From Phycisphaerales bacterium (GTDB lineage Bacteria > Planctomycetota > Phycisphaerae > UBA1845): a DNA stretch of 48,048 nucleotides. This document shows, one piece after another, positions 16,428-25,382 of this stretch (its first letter is position 1; every line of letters begins with the position of its first letter). The stretch is taken from assembly GCA_020852275.1 (NCBI GenBank), contig JADZBE010000002.1, forward strand, positions 1-48,048. The letters are read 5' to 3'. The notes beneath the pieces are model-generated. The model searched no databases and was not told where the DNA came from. It saw only the letters and a list, made by a program, of their open reading frames with translations. The translations under genes were made by a program, and so were the position numbers.

Positions 16428-19082
16428 TCAATGCCTGAAGTGCCGTGTGCCCGTGAAGATCATGGCCACGCCGCGCTCGTCGCACGCGGCGATCACCTCC
16501 GCGTCGCGCTTGCTGCCGCCGGGCTGGATGATCGCAGTGACGCCGGCGTCCATGAGGATGTCCGGACCGTCGCGGAAGGGAAAGAAGGCGTCCGACGCGG
16601 CCACGGGCGAGATGCGGACTTCGGTCCGCGCCGACGCAACAGAGCCGCGCCCGTCAGGAAGCGGTTCCGGCAATCCGTGAGCTCCAGACCGGGCGGAAGC
16701 GTCAGAGCCGCGACCGTCAGGGAGCGACTCGTGCGGCGCCGGTTGCGGAGACGCCTGTGGCAGCTCCTCTCCCTGATGAGGATGCGTCACGGCGCGACCG
16801 AGAGCGCGGTCCGGTTTCTTGAAGTTCGCTTCCTCACGGTCGCGGCTCGGCTCCTGGTCGTGGCGCTGCTCAAGATGCCCGTTCTCCCGCGCCAACCAGA
16901 CGGCGATGCGGCAGGACATGACCCGCGACATCTGCCCCGCGCCATTGCCGATGAGCATGCCGTCCTTGACCAGGCTGATGGCGTTGGACTTGGTGTGCTT
17001 GGCGATGAGCCAGGCCAATCTCAAATTTGACATCTCAGATTCCGTCGGCGAACGCTTCGTCACGACTTTCCACTGGTCTTCGTTGAGTCCGACCACGTCC
17101 GGCGACTGTACCAGCATGCCGCCGGTGATAGAGCGATACTCGAGCGCGTTCGGGTCAGGCTCGACGTTCATGTCGCCGACGACGAGGAGCCGCACCTTCT
17201 CGCCCCAGGGTTTCTTTGGGGGATGCGGGATGGCGGCCGTTGGCTCCGCAGTGCCCCGAATGAGCTTGACCGCGTCGTCCGTGAACTGCGGGGCAACCCA
17301 CACTTCGAGAAAGAACCCGCCGGCGCCGATATCCTTCCCCCATCGTGCCATCGTGTCCATTACAACCGCCGCGAAATCCGCGGTGACCGTGAGGTTGACC
17401 GCGAGAATCCCGCCCATCGCGGCATTGAAGTCGCCAAGATATGCACGGCGATAGGCTTCGACCGGATCCGCCGCGACGCCCGTCCCGCATGGGTTGTTGT
17501 GTTTGACAAAGACACAGGTCGCCGCGCCGGAGCTGGGAACCAATGTGGCACCGGTTTCCAACCGGTGATCTGCAGCACAAGGCTCCGACTTGTGAACTGT
17601 GGCACCGGTTTGCAACCGGTGTGGTGTAGCACAGGTTTCCAACCTGTGCGCCATGCCCCCTGCAGCAGGCATGGTCTCATCCCAATACCACCGATACATG
17701 CCCTCTGGCGCAAGTTGCTTCTTGACCGGATTTGTGCGGATGTACTCCCACGTTTCCAGAAACTCCTTCTCATTCCGCATGATCCGGTCAAAACTCTCAT
17801 CGAGCCACAAAGGCCCGCTCCGCCCCCGAAGCTTGTCGATCTCGGCGGAAGAAAACCGCTTGATGGAGTGCAGGATTTCGCCCAAGGACACCCATTGTCC
17901 AGGCGTCTTCTCACATGGGGTCATGAGCAGATGGACATGGTCAGGCATTACCACGGCTGCATGAAGGTCCATCTTGACATGGCGCCAGTGCAGGCAGGCA
18001 TTGAAGACAATCTCCCTCTCGTCGGGGGCCAGGTTGCCTGGATCCTTCAGTCGAAAGGTCACAAAGTACACTTTTCCCGGAGTCTCGATGTGCGGCAGGT
18101 TTCGCTTGTTGTGCTTCTCGTTGGCAACGGGTGCAAGACCGCTTTCGTGTACAGGTTGGAAACCTGTGCTACACTCCACCGGTTGTAAACCGGTGCCACA
18201 CTTTTGGGCTGTTGCCAAATATGAGCAAAGCAGATTGGCTCGCTCGCGATGCAAGTCCATGCACATTCGGAGTGCCGCGTCTGCGTCCAAGTAGTTGTTG
18301 TACGAGATACCCTCCTGCTTGGTTCGATTTCCCTTGGTTCGCAGGAACCGACGGACGTCATCGTTGCGGTACACCGCGCCCTGCTGGTGGGGGTTCTCGC
18401 CATAGCGGGAAGGGCTTCGCTTCTCCAGCCCCAGAAAGAGCGGCGACGGAAATCGACGAAAGTGTTCCGCCGTGTCGGCGATACTGGCAAAGCTCCTCAG
18501 CAAGAGATAGTGCCGTATCGACAGGTCGTACAACTGAGTGGTCGTGAATGATCTCGTCGCGAACCACGCGTGGACTTCCCATGCACTGTCGGTGATTTCA
18601 CCGCGCAATGCCTCCCGAACCTGCGTGAACTGGCCGGAGTCGGAAACCACCAGCACATGCTTATGATTCTTCGCCGCCGCGCGCAGCAGCGCCACCCCTC
18701 CGATGTCGATCATCTCGATGGCCTGCTCAAACGTGCAGTTCGGGTCGGCCACGGTCTTCTCAAAGGGGTAGAGATTGACTACGACCATGTCGATGGGCTT
18801 CACGCCCATCGCTTCGAGCTGGCGCATATGCTCGGGGTTGTCGCGGTCGGCGAGGATGCCGGCGAAGATCTTCGGGTGCAGGGTTTTGACGCGGCCGTCG
18901 AGCATTTCCGGAAACCCGGTGATGTCTTCGACAAGGGTGACGGGAATGCCGTTTTCTTTGAGGAGTTTCGCCGTGCCGCCGGTGGAGACGATCTCGATGT
19001 CGAACTCGCTGTGCAGCGCGCGGGCGAACTCGACCACGCCGGTCTTGTCGTACACGCTGATCAGCGCTCGGCGGATGGGCAT
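16428..19082 (-). CDS. purH: PurH (AICARFT/IMPCHase) with embedded in-frame transposase
   Basis: Bifunctional last steps of IMP synthesis. The IMP cyclohydrolase half starts [15 protein letters not shown], with [12 protein letters not shown] and [15 protein letters not shown]; the formyltransferase half has [30 protein letters not shown] (catalytic Lys527-His528), [24 protein letters not shown] and [11 protein letters not shown], ending [10 protein letters not shown]. The frame is open for 884 codons, against about 520 usually. The excess is two inserts: residues about 284-521 are a complete RAYT transposase with REP ends, and residues about 739-826 hold a palindromic-repeat peptide (LPDGRGS twice). 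No stop or frameshift is seen, so a giant fusion protein is predicted. ATG 19082 fits the family start; the 47 in-frame codons upstream are repeat DNA. Confidence 0.9.
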   Translation of the reverse strand: MPIRRALISVYDKTGVVEFARALHSEFDIEIVSTGGTAKLLKENGIPVTLVEDITGFPEMLDGRVKTLHPKIFAGILADRDNPEHMRQLEAMGVKPIDMVVVNLYPFEKTVADPNCTFEQAIEMIDIGGVALLRAAAKNHKHVLVVSDSGQFTQVREALRGEITDSAWEVHAWFATRSFTTTQLYDLSIRHYLLLRSFASIADTAEHFRRFPSPLFLGLEKRSPSRYGENPHQQGAVYRNDDVRRFLRTKGNRTKQEGISYNNYLDADAALRMCMDLHRERANLLCSYLATAQKCGTGLQPVECSTGFQPVHESGLAPVANEKHNKRNLPHIETPGKVYFVTFRLKDPGNLAPDEREIVFNACLHWRHVKMDLHAAVVMPDHVHLLMTPCEKTPGQWVSLGEILHSIKRFSSAEIDKLRGRSGPLWLDESFDRIMRNEKEFLETWEYIRTNPVKKQLAPEGMYRWYWDETMPAAGGMAHRLETCATPHRLQTGATVHKSEPCAADHRLETGATLVPSSGAATCVFVKHNNPCGTGVAADPVEAYRRAYLGDFNAAMGGILAVNLTVTADFAAVVMDTMARWGKDIGAGGFFLEVWVAPQFTDDAVKLIRGTAEPTAAIPHPPKKPWGEKVRLLVVGDMNVEPDPNALEYRSITGGMLVQSPDVVGLNEDQWKVVTKRSPTESEMSNLRLAWLIAKHTKSNAISLVKDGMLIGNGAGQMSRVMSCRIAVWLARENGHLEQRHDQEPSRDREEANFKKPDRALGRAVTHPHQGEELPQASPQPAPHESLPDGRGSDASARSGAHGLPEPLPDGRGSVASARTEVRISPVAASDAFFPFRDGPDILMDAGVTAIIQPGGSKRDAEVIAACDERGVAMIFTGTRHFRH
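16605..16868 (-). repeat. Second in-frame insert in purH with duplicated palindromes
   Basis: Normal PurH passes from GAGQMSRV...RIA to the [13 protein letters not shown] segment through about ten residues; here about 88 residues separate them. The insert contains two copies of a partly palindromic 25-bp unit (16640-16664 and 16703-16727, core GAGCCGCG.CCGTCAGG.AGCG) translated as [12 protein letters not shown] and [12 protein letters not shown], plus a charged stretch ([20 protein letters not shown]). The frame is kept. This looks like a non-autonomous palindromic element in coding DNA, comparable in kind to Rickettsia palindromic elements. Confidence 0.75.
17549..17648. repeat. REP cluster at transposase C-terminal side
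   Basis: Three palindromes: CACCGGTTTCCAACCGGTG at 17549-17567, CACCGGTTTGCAACCGGTG at 17603-17621 and CACAGGTTTCCAACCTGTG at 17630-17648. Read through in the purH frame they give [16 protein letters not shown] and HRLETGAT. They match the argE-argH array. Confidence 0.88.
18151..18195. repeat. REP pair at transposase N-terminal side
   Basis: ACAGGTTGGAAACCTGT (18151-18167) and CACCGGTTGTAAACCGGTG (18177-18195), in opposite overall orientation to the cluster at 17549-17648. In the purH frame they read CGTGLQPV and CSTGFQPV. Confidence 0.88.
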
Positions 19083-19256
19083 GAGAAGCTGCTCGCTGCC
19101 GGGTAGGAACTGCTGGTTATTAGCTATTAGCTCCCGGCCACTCGCTCCTGGCTGTCGCCGGCAGCTCGAGGGCTGTGCAAGCGGGATCAACGTCCGAGGG
19201 TGGTGGTTCCCGCATCTGGCCAAGAGCCGGCAGCTAACAGCCAGCAGCCTTTTTTT
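19083..19256. other. purH upstream region of short-word repeats
   Basis: The 174 bp between purH and the lipoprotein gene consist of words such as TAGCTATTAGCTCC, CGCTCCTGGCTG and GCCAAGAGCCGGCAGCTAACAGCCAGCAGCC, the same vocabulary seen before the P-loop gene near 4086-4160. A run of eight T at 19250-19257 abuts the lipoprotein stop codon. No ribosome site precedes the purH ATG. Confidence 0.55.
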
Positions 19257-20513
19257 TCACTTGTCCCGTTCACTGCGAAACGGATCGCGCTCCGCGCTCT
19301 TGGGCGCCGGCGGGGGGGGCGGCGCCTCGGTCGTCACGGTCGGGGCGCTGCGCAGCATGTCCTTGGCGGCCAGCACCTGCTGACGGCGCAGATACGGCGA
19401 GGTATCGGGTCGAGCGCAGGTGATCTGCCCGTCGCTGCCGAGCAGGATGACGCGATCATCGGTCGTGTTGGTGACGGCAAACGCCACGCCGCCGCCCGCA
19501 AGATCTCGAACGGTGTCGCCCGTCTCCAGGCTGACGACTTCCGCGCCGCCGCGGTCTGTGAGCAGGACGACCTCGCCTGCCCGGCCGCTGATGAACTTCA
19601 CTCCGTCTGCCCGGACCCAGCGTTCGTCCCCGTGGGTCGCATCCAGCGCCGAAAGCCCCACGCCCTCGCAGTGCTGAAACACCATGCCCCGATGCACGAT
19701 CGGCGGACGCGTCAGCGCCTGCGGGAATCGCTTCCGCCACAGCAGCGCGCCGCTGGCGACGTCAAACTTGTACAGCGAGCGATCCGTGCAGGCCACGTAC
19801 ACCCCCGTCTCGTCCACCCACGGATCAGCCAGAATCGCATCTTCCGTTCGAGTGCGCCAGTCGAGCGCCTTGTCGAACGTGTAGCAACTCGCCAGGAAGC
19901 CGCTCTGCGAGGCGAAGATCAACTTGTCCGGACCGCTGAACACCGGCATCGCGCGGACCGGACCCTGTGCCATCAGTTCCCAGCGGTCAATCGGGATGCG
20001 GCCGAACGGGTGCTTCCACGAGAGGCAGTGGACCATCCCATCCGCCCCGCCGAAATAAAGGCGGGATTCGTCGCCGATGGCGCTGCCGCCGGGTGCGAAT
20101 TCCGGCACGAACGAGTTGATCTCCTCTCCGTCGTAGCGGTCAAGCAGGTACGTTCGTCCCGTCGTGACCACGCACAGCGGACCCGGAGCGGCGGCCGAGC
20201 GCAGGTGCGTCGGGCGATACACGGTGTACGCCGGCTGGGTGATCGCCTTCGTCCACCGCAGCAGACCCTGCTGCGCTTCGACGACGTAGAAGTTCCCCAG
20301 CGTGGAAGTCACGTAGAGATTCTCATCCACCAGATGCGCCGCGCGCACCTGCTCGCCCGGCTGGAACGGCAGCTCAACATCCCAGTACTTCAGGTACCCG
20401 GCCGAGGCGAGGTCCGCGCTTTCAACCACGGGAGCGCGATGGGGTGCGGCCGCACAGCCCATGAGCATCGCCAGAGCCGCCACCGGAAACCGGCAAATCA
20501 CCTTTCGCAGCAA
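19257..20513 (-). CDS. PQQ-like beta-propeller lipoprotein (BamB-like)
   Basis: 418-aa predicted lipoprotein. The start is TTG 20513 with GGGAGG six bases upstream. A hydrophobic N-terminus ends in the lipobox LMGC (Cys20), so lipidation and anchoring facing the periplasm are expected. The body contains repeated blades of the PQQ/BamB type (GNFYVVEAQQGLLRWTK, RSLYKFDVASGALLWRKRF, VGLSALDATHGDERWVR, GAEVVSLETGDTVRDL). The C-terminal 40 residues are proline- and charge-rich (APPPPPAPKSAERDPFRSERDK). A role in outer-membrane assembly, as for BamB, is possible but not shown; planctomycetes have many propeller lipoproteins with other roles. Confidence 0.82.
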   Translation of the reverse strand: MLRKVICRFPVAALAMLMGCAAAPHRAPVVESADLASAGYLKYWDVELPFQPGEQVRAAHLVDENLYVTSTLGNFYVVEAQQGLLRWTKAITQPAYTVYRPTHLRSAAAPGPLCVVTTGRTYLLDRYDGEEINSFVPEFAPGGSAIGDESRLYFGGADGMVHCLSWKHPFGRIPIDRWELMAQGPVRAMPVFSGPDKLIFASQSGFLASCYTFDKALDWRTRTEDAILADPWVDETGVYVACTDRSLYKFDVASGALLWRKRFPQALTRPPIVHRGMVFQHCEGVGLSALDATHGDERWVRADGVKFISGRAGEVVLLTDRGGAEVVSLETGDTVRDLAGGGVAFAVTNTTDDRVILLGSDGQITCARPDTSPYLRRQQVLAAKDMLRSAPTVTTEAPPPPPAPKSAERDPFRSERDK

Positions 20514-21009
20514 AGGAAGCCTCCCCGTCGTAAGTTCCGTTCAAGCTCGACTCCGCGCGTCCGCTTCGTCCGCGCCAGCGCGCTGATGATCGTCGATGGA
20601 TGATGCAGCGCTATTGGAAGATAAAGCGCGCACGCGGTCAAGGTTCCCCGCCACATCGCTGCTTGGTTGGGTAGCATGCGCTCGACGCCTTCGGCGCGGG
20701 CACGGGGTTGCCCGTCGCCACCTGACAGGGCTACCCGCTGCCCGTGAGGCCATGTCACCCATCGCGGCGCGTGAAGCCACGCCACCCCATCGCCGCGCGG
20801 GAAGCCATGTCACGCAATTGGGCCGTCGGGATTGCCGCCGTGCGAGCAGGGCGGTTGATCGCGGATCATCGATGCCCTTGTCGCGGCGATTGCGGAACGC
20901 TATGCTGTCGATTCGTTTGACGCATGGCCGGCCTGCTTGGGTCAGGATGCGATTGGCGGGGGCATCGCGCACGATTGCCGCCCTTCTTGAGGCATAAACG
21001 GAGAAAGAG
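20514..21009. other. Intergenic region with about 28-bp degenerate repeats
   Basis: About 500 bp between the divergent lipoprotein and HTH genes. At 20743-20815 there are two full and one partial copies of a 27-28 bp unit (CGTGAAGCCACGCCACCCC and variants). No gene with a ribosome site or recognisable product was found. Confidence 0.55.
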
Positions 21010-21357
21010 ATGCCCTCAAACGGACGACCCGGTGCAGACTTCACCCAGACGCGAGCGATTCACGCTGCACTTAAAATCGCGCTCGACAAGAAACACTTCG
21101 CCAGGCAGCCGGAACTGCGTCGCGCAGCGGAGGGCATCCTCAAGGAGATCGAGGCGGACGACTCTGCCTACGGTCGGCAGTTGCGCATGCTCACCGTGAT
21201 GAAGAAGGGAGCCTCGATTGAGGAGCTTGGCAAGAAGCTTGGCGCCTCTCGCCGCACGATTTTCCGCTACCTGAATTACCTTGAGCAGGCCGGGTTCAAC
21301 ATCCGGTTGGAAGGCAGCCGCTACCGCTTGGGAAGCGAACTCGCCGACGCGGGATGA
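21010..21357 (+). CDS. Small HTH domain protein
   Basis: 115-aa protein with GGAGAAAG just upstream of ATG 21010. The C-terminal half is a winged helix-turn-helix of the HTH_11/DeoR-like sort: GASIEELGKKLGASRRTIFRYLNYLEQAGF then NIRLEGSRYRL (residues about 67-108). The N-terminal half is helical and charged (RAIHAALKIALDKKHFARQPELRRAAEGILKEIEADD). There is no effector (WYL) domain, so it may be a stand-alone DNA-binding adaptor. No target operator is visible. Confidence 0.78.
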   Translation: MPSNGRPGADFTQTRAIHAALKIALDKKHFARQPELRRAAEGILKEIEADDSAYGRQLRMLTVMKKGASIEELGKKLGASRRTIFRYLNYLEQAGFNIRLEGSRYRLGSELADAG

Positions 21358-21661
21358 GGCCTGCCGCCGTGGGGCGGATTCGTCGCGGCAGAAGCCACAC
21401 TCGCTCCAGGCTCTCAAGCCAAGCAAACCCTTGGCGTCCCTCGGCAAGACCTCATTCTTCGGTCCGGGCGGAGCTTGGCGCGGGCTGACGCTTTAAGCTT
21501 TCCTGCAGCCGGAATAACCGACCCGCAGGCCCGAATGGTGTTCTCGGAGGACCTTTTCGCGGCAGACCGCCGCTTCTGCATGGATGTCCCAGGGGCCTGG
21601 GAGCGCGTGCAGCGGCTGGCACGTGAGTCGTGCTCGCGCAGGCACTCCTTGGAGGATCGCC
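21358..21661. other. Spacer without recognised genes
   Basis: About 300 bp after the HTH gene. Open frames here have no ribosome site and resemble nothing. It ends with GGAGG at 21651-21655, the ribosome site of the next gene. Confidence 0.5.
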
Positions 21662-22060
21662 GTGAGATCGACGTGGGTGGGTTACCTTCTTTGGATTCCC
21701 CCGCTCGGTTTGCTGGGCCTTCACCGATTCTACTGCGGCCGAGTCTGGAGCGGTGTGCTTTGGCTGCTCACCGGGGGTCTGGTTGGAATCGGCTGGCTGG
21801 TCGATGTCTTCTTGGTGCCCTCGATGGTCCGAGGAGCCAACCTCATCGATCAGGTTGGCCGGCACGAAGCGTTGCTCACTTGCCCGCGGATTCCGTACGG
21901 CGCCGCCGCGCCTTTTGCGGAACCCCCGCATCGAGTCATTTACTGCGTCGGCTGTGGCAGCGCGATGCAGGTTCCGGTCGCCCACGGCGGACGAGGATTT
22001 CGTTGCCCGTCATGCGGGCAGGCCTTTATCGCTCCCGCGCTCGCCGTGAACGGCCCGTGA
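21662..22060 (+). CDS. TM2-domain membrane protein with C-terminal zinc ribbon
   Basis: 132 aa from GTG 21662, chosen because GGAGG (21651-21655) lies six bases upstream and the TM2 domain starts immediately (RSTWVGYLLWIPPLGLLGLH). Two membrane segments with the TM2 pattern GLHRFYCGRVWSGVLWLLTGGLVGIGWLVD are followed by a soluble tail with two CxxC pairs (CVGCGSAMQVPV...FRCPSCGQAF), a rubredoxin-like zinc ribbon. TM2 proteins are small bacterial membrane proteins of unsettled function. A longer frame from 21584 lacks support. Confidence 0.82.
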   Translation: MRSTWVGYLLWIPPLGLLGLHRFYCGRVWSGVLWLLTGGLVGIGWLVDVFLVPSMVRGANLIDQVGRHEALLTCPRIPYGAAAPFAEPPHRVIYCVGCGSAMQVPVAHGGRGFRCPSCGQAFIAPALAVNGP

Positions 22061-22714
22061 TGCAACTCGAAATCGGACATGGGGCCGGTCACTCCCGCGC
22101 AGGCAACGGTCCAGATCCGTCACCCCCGCGCAGGCGACTGTTTCGGTCTCGATCCTGCCCTTCGAGCGTGCTTCCGGAAGCCCTTAATTCTCAGGCCTAG
22201 AAACTCACGCGCGACGCCAGAAAAACCTCCGGGTTGGCGTAATGCCATCTGCGAAGACCCCCCAGCTTTCCGAGACCTCAAATCCCGCGGACCTCTGCAC
22301 ACCATCAAGCTTGTCATCAGCGTGCCATCATGCTCACCTACGGAAGGTCCCTTCACCTGGCTAGACTGCGCCGGGCTATCCGGCGCGGGCGCGCTGGTCC
22401 AGTGCATCTTGCAAGGATGCTCCAAAGGTCCGCGCAAGGCAGCGGCCCCTTGCTTCGAGCGACACGCGGTCGACTCTTTTCTTGCTCCTCCTCGAAAACT
22501 TGTTGCGAACCACGGAAGCGCTGGGTAGTCTGGGATTGGCAGAGTCGGGAAGTGCCTTCCCTCGGGCGCGCTCGTGCTCGTATGGGCCGGGTGGCGCTCG
22601 CCGGGACTCTCGGTGTGCGCGACAATCTCAGGGTAAGCCGATTCTGAACGTGGTCGTGGCGGACGTCCCGCATTCGTTCTGCGGTTGGCGTCGCCGCGAT
22701 TCCGGAGGCTGGTC
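22061..22714. other. Gene-poor region with degenerate GCGCAGGC repeats
   Basis: About 650 bp. At 22088-22114 and 22119-22138 lie two degenerate copies of the element whose better copies are at 46462-46519 (core CCCGCGCAGGCG). Open frames on both strands have no ribosome site, no recognisable motif and odd composition, so no gene is called. GGAGG at 22704-22708 belongs to the next gene. Confidence 0.5.
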
Positions 22715-25030
22715 ATGGCCTTGAAAACCGCCTTCCGATGCCTTGCCATCTGCGGGATGGCCGCACTGTGGTCCTGCCCGTCGGGCTGCGGCGTCGCACC
22801 GCCGAGCGATCCGGTTGAATCGTTCACTGCGCCGAACGGGCAGGAGCTTCCCGGCGCCGAGCCGGCTGCGGAAACCCCCGGCTCCGTTGGCGAGGTCGCG
22901 TCCGGCGAGTTCCCGGGCGAACTGAGCGGCGACGACGGCGCTAGCCCGGCCGAGGGCCCGCAGGTGCAGATTCGCAATCTCTCCCCGCTGGCCGCGCGCG
23001 TCACGATTGTCTTCTCCCTTTCGGGTCTGCAGGCTCATGTGGCTTATCTGCGGGTCCTTGGCGGGACCATGGAGACGGTGATCAGTCCCGTGAGCGCGGA
23101 TCGCGCGGACATTTCCGGGATGCTGGCGGATGGGAGTTCGCTGCTGCCCGGGACTTTTTCGATGGGTAAGAGCGACTCTCCTACGGCCGGCCCCGTGTAT
23201 GTGATCGATGCGGACAGTGGACAACCCGGAGGTTCCGAAGGTGAGCCGCCTCCCGAGGGCGCCGACGAACCCCCCGGACTCATTCTCGAATCCCCCGCCG
23301 GAGATGTCGCGCTGGCGCTCGGCTCGACGCTGGATGTGCGGTGGAGCGATGAGAGCGGCGCCGGGGAGGCGATCGTGATCTTCTACCTCAGGCCCGTCGG
23401 CGATCCTGACAGATCGCGGTGGATTCAGCTTTCGCCGGCGTTGTCGGCCGCGCTGGATGGGATCAACGACGAGTTGATGGTTGTGCTCCAAGGCGCGCCG
23501 GCGGGGCAGTTTGAGCTTGTGGGCGAGATTTCGACCTTCGAGCATTCCGTGCTCGCGGTGGGTCCAGGGAAGTTATTCCTTTTCCATGATCCCGGGAACT
23601 TGGCCCCGGTCATCAATATTGTGACCCCTACGAGCACGATGCAGCTTGGCGAAGCTGATTTCCTTGACATCGAGTGGGAGGATTCAGACGCCGACAGTTC
23701 GGCACAGGTTTTCCTGTCGCTGTTCGGCGTCCTCGACTCGGGGGAGACGGTGACGTTCCCGCTCGCCGGACCGATCGCCGAGGATCCCGATGGCCCGCAA
23801 TCCGATTCGATGCGTGTCTCGATGCGCGGGATCCTGCCGGGGACCTACGATCTTGTGGCGTCTCTGACTGACGGTCTGCTGAGCGGAGTCAGCCGCCGGG
23901 AACACGCCGTTCAGATTACTTCGACCGGTCACAACGTCGCGCCCGCGATCTCGATCCGTGAGCCTGCCGAGGACGTGGAGGTATCGGCCGGCGGCAGCTT
24001 TGCCATCGCGTGGACAGACGAAGACGCGGACAGCAGCGCGATCATCTCGTTGATGCTGGATCCCGACCTGGGCGCGGAATCGCTGGACGGCAACGAGATT
24101 CTGTTGATCTCCTCCATCGCGGAAGACCCCGACGGCGCCACCAGCGATGAGGTCCGCCTGGGGCTGCCGCAGGATGTGCATTCCGGCAAGTACGTCCTCG
24201 CCGCGTCCATCACCGACGGTCTGAGTCAGGCCGTGGCCTTTGCGCCAGGGCTTGTCCTGGTCCTCGACCGGGGGGAAGGGCAGGGCGGCGAGCCGTCTTT
24301 GGATGCCGTCTGGCCCATCGCGGATCAACACCTTCGCCTCGGCGGTTCATTCTCGTTCGGCGTCACGTTGAAAAACGTGTCCGACGAGGAGCTTCAGGGC
24401 CGCTATCAACTTCGCGCCGACCTGACCAACGGGGAATACTCCGTCGACCTGCTGCCGATCTCCGTGATGCAGGTGAACGGCGGGTCGCGCGCGTGGAGCG
24501 TCGACGGATCCCGTTTGCACATCCCGAACGAGGCGCGGGTGCGGCGGTTCGAAGTCGTATTCTCGCTGCTGGAGGGAGAACAGCTCGTCGCCCGGGACGT
24601 CGCCGAGGCGCCGTTCTGGTTCCGTCGTGAGCTGCGGTTTGATTCGCTCGAAGTCGTCAACGTGGATTGCTCGCGGGCGCATGGCACGGACAACGCCAGG
24701 CTTTACGTGGGCTGGACGGGCGGCGGCTGGGATGAGTGGGCGACGGGCACTTCCATCCTCGTGCGGTTCTTCCTCGCTAAGGACGGCATCTGGCCGCCGC
24801 CGCTTCCAGACGACCGCACGCATCGGCTCATCCACGCCGAACTGGAGTCGTTCGGCGAATCCGGGCTGCTGGACATTCCGTGGAGCGACATCGGCGGGAT
24901 GGACGAAGGAAGTTACATCGTCGTGGCGGTCCTCGACGATCCGTACGTGGGCGAAATCGTGCGCGCCTTCACCGATCGCCCGTTTGAGATTTGTCACATC
25001 GACGGGCAGGGCGGCGGGCAAGCGCCCTGA
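22715..25030 (+). CDS. Secreted multi-domain beta-repeat protein
   Basis: 771 aa; ATG 22715 has GGAGG six bases upstream. The N-terminus is a signal sequence (MALKTAFRCLAICGMAALWS) with cysteines that could serve as a weak lipobox. A low-complexity Glu/Pro/Gly linker follows, then three related modules of about 110 residues: each has a SPxxxxxxLG...DIxWxD opening, DADSSA, and two contain IAEDPDG with a closing SLTDGL/SITDGL. These look like Ig-like or cadherin-like beta-sandwiches with acidic calcium-binding loops. The C-terminal 230 residues form another beta-rich region (VVNVDCSRAHGTDNARLYVGW). Likely cell-surface or extracellular; no enzyme motif is seen. Its end overlaps rnpA by 62 bp on the opposite strand. 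Confidence 0.8.
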   Translation: MALKTAFRCLAICGMAALWSCPSGCGVAPPSDPVESFTAPNGQELPGAEPAAETPGSVGEVASGEFPGELSGDDGASPAEGPQVQIRNLSPLAARVTIVFSLSGLQAHVAYLRVLGGTMETVISPVSADRADISGMLADGSSLLPGTFSMGKSDSPTAGPVYVIDADSGQPGGSEGEPPPEGADEPPGLILESPAGDVALALGSTLDVRWSDESGAGEAIVIFYLRPVGDPDRSRWIQLSPALSAALDGINDELMVVLQGAPAGQFELVGEISTFEHSVLAVGPGKLFLFHDPGNLAPVINIVTPTSTMQLGEADFLDIEWEDSDADSSAQVFLSLFGVLDSGETVTFPLAGPIAEDPDGPQSDSMRVSMRGILPGTYDLVASLTDGLLSGVSRREHAVQITSTGHNVAPAISIREPAEDVEVSAGGSFAIAWTDEDADSSAIISLMLDPDLGAESLDGNEILLISSIAEDPDGATSDEVRLGLPQDVHSGKYVLAASITDGLSQAVAFAPGLVLVLDRGEGQGGEPSLDAVWPIADQHLRLGGSFSFGVTLKNVSDEELQGRYQLRADLTNGEYSVDLLPISVMQVNGGSRAWSVDGSRLHIPNEARVRRFEVVFSLLEGEQLVARDVAEAPFWFRRELRFDSLEVVNVDCSRAHGTDNARLYVGWTGGGWDEWATGTSILVRFFLAKDGIWPPPLPDDRTHRLIHAELESFGESGLLDIPWSDIGGMDEGSYIVVAVLDDPYVGEIVRAFTDRPFEICHIDGQGGGQAP

Positions 25031-25382
25031 CCGTCAAGCTCACCAACGCTTCCCGCACGGCGGCGTAGCCGGGCGATCCTCCGGGTCTGATGGAGCAGAG
25101 CACATCCACCCCACAGGGGAGTACATCTCTCGATCTGCGGAAGGCTTCACGAACTCTACGGCGCAGCTTGTTGCGCTTCACGGCATTGCCCACGGCGCGC
25201 CCCGCGCGACAAGCAAGGCGGGGGCGCCCCAGCCCGTTCGGCAATATCCAGACCGTCATCACCGCGTTCGACGCGCGGAGGCCATCGCTCTTCAGGCGGT
25301 CCACGTCCGCTTGAAGCGTAATTCGATCTCGTGATCGCAATCTCTGGTCAGGCATCAATGCCATTACATCCGGGGCGGTCAA
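24969..25382 (-). CDS. rnpA: Ribonuclease P protein component
   Basis: Protein subunit of RNase P, which trims the 5' leader of tRNA precursors. The family signature is clear: GRPRLACRAGRAVGNAVKRN followed by KLRRRVREAFR, and RLRSRDRITLQADVDRLKSDG near the start. 137 aa from TTG 25382, which has GGAG eight bases or so upstream; ATG codons at 25364 and 25355 are alternatives. Unusually, no rpmH precedes it and no yidC follows; instead its 3' end overlaps the secreted-protein gene by 62 bp tail to tail. Confidence 0.87.
   Translation of the reverse strand: MTAPDVMALMPDQRLRSRDRITLQADVDRLKSDGLRASNAVMTVWILPNGLGRPRLACRAGRAVGNAVKRNKLRRRVREAFRRSRDVLPCGVDVLCSIRPGGSPGYAAVREALVSLTVRALARRPARRCDKSQTGDR

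Larger units (their letters stand above)
17544..18201 (-). mobile_element. RAYT (REP-associated Y1 transposase) element inside purH
   Basis: A roughly 658-bp segment with inverted ends TGTGGCACCGG / CCGGTGCCACA. On the minus strand it encodes a whole REP-associated tyrosine transposase of the IS200/IS605 Y1 class: [11 protein letters not shown] at the N-terminus, the HUH pair in MPDHVHLLM (His382, His384 in PurH numbering), [31 protein letters not shown], and the nucleophile Tyr447 in [13 protein letters not shown]. Two REP palindromes lie on the N-terminal side and three on the C-terminal side. The frame is continuous with purH at both ends and no stop separates them; no start with a ribosome site is seen at the transposase N-terminus. 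Boundaries are approximate. Confidence 0.85.

Noticed and set aside
17544..18201. An intein in PurH
   Set aside because: The in-frame insert lacks intein splice motifs (no N-terminal Cys/Ser block A, no His-Asn C-terminus). Its core is a Y1 transposase with REP ends.
19200..20603. Plus-strand frame opposite the propeller lipoprotein
   Set aside because: Antisense shadow; the minus strand has a ribosome site, lipobox and PQQ blades.
22079..22528. A 149-codon plus-strand gene
   Set aside because: It begins in a degenerate dispersed repeat, has no ribosome site and shows no domain or membrane pattern.
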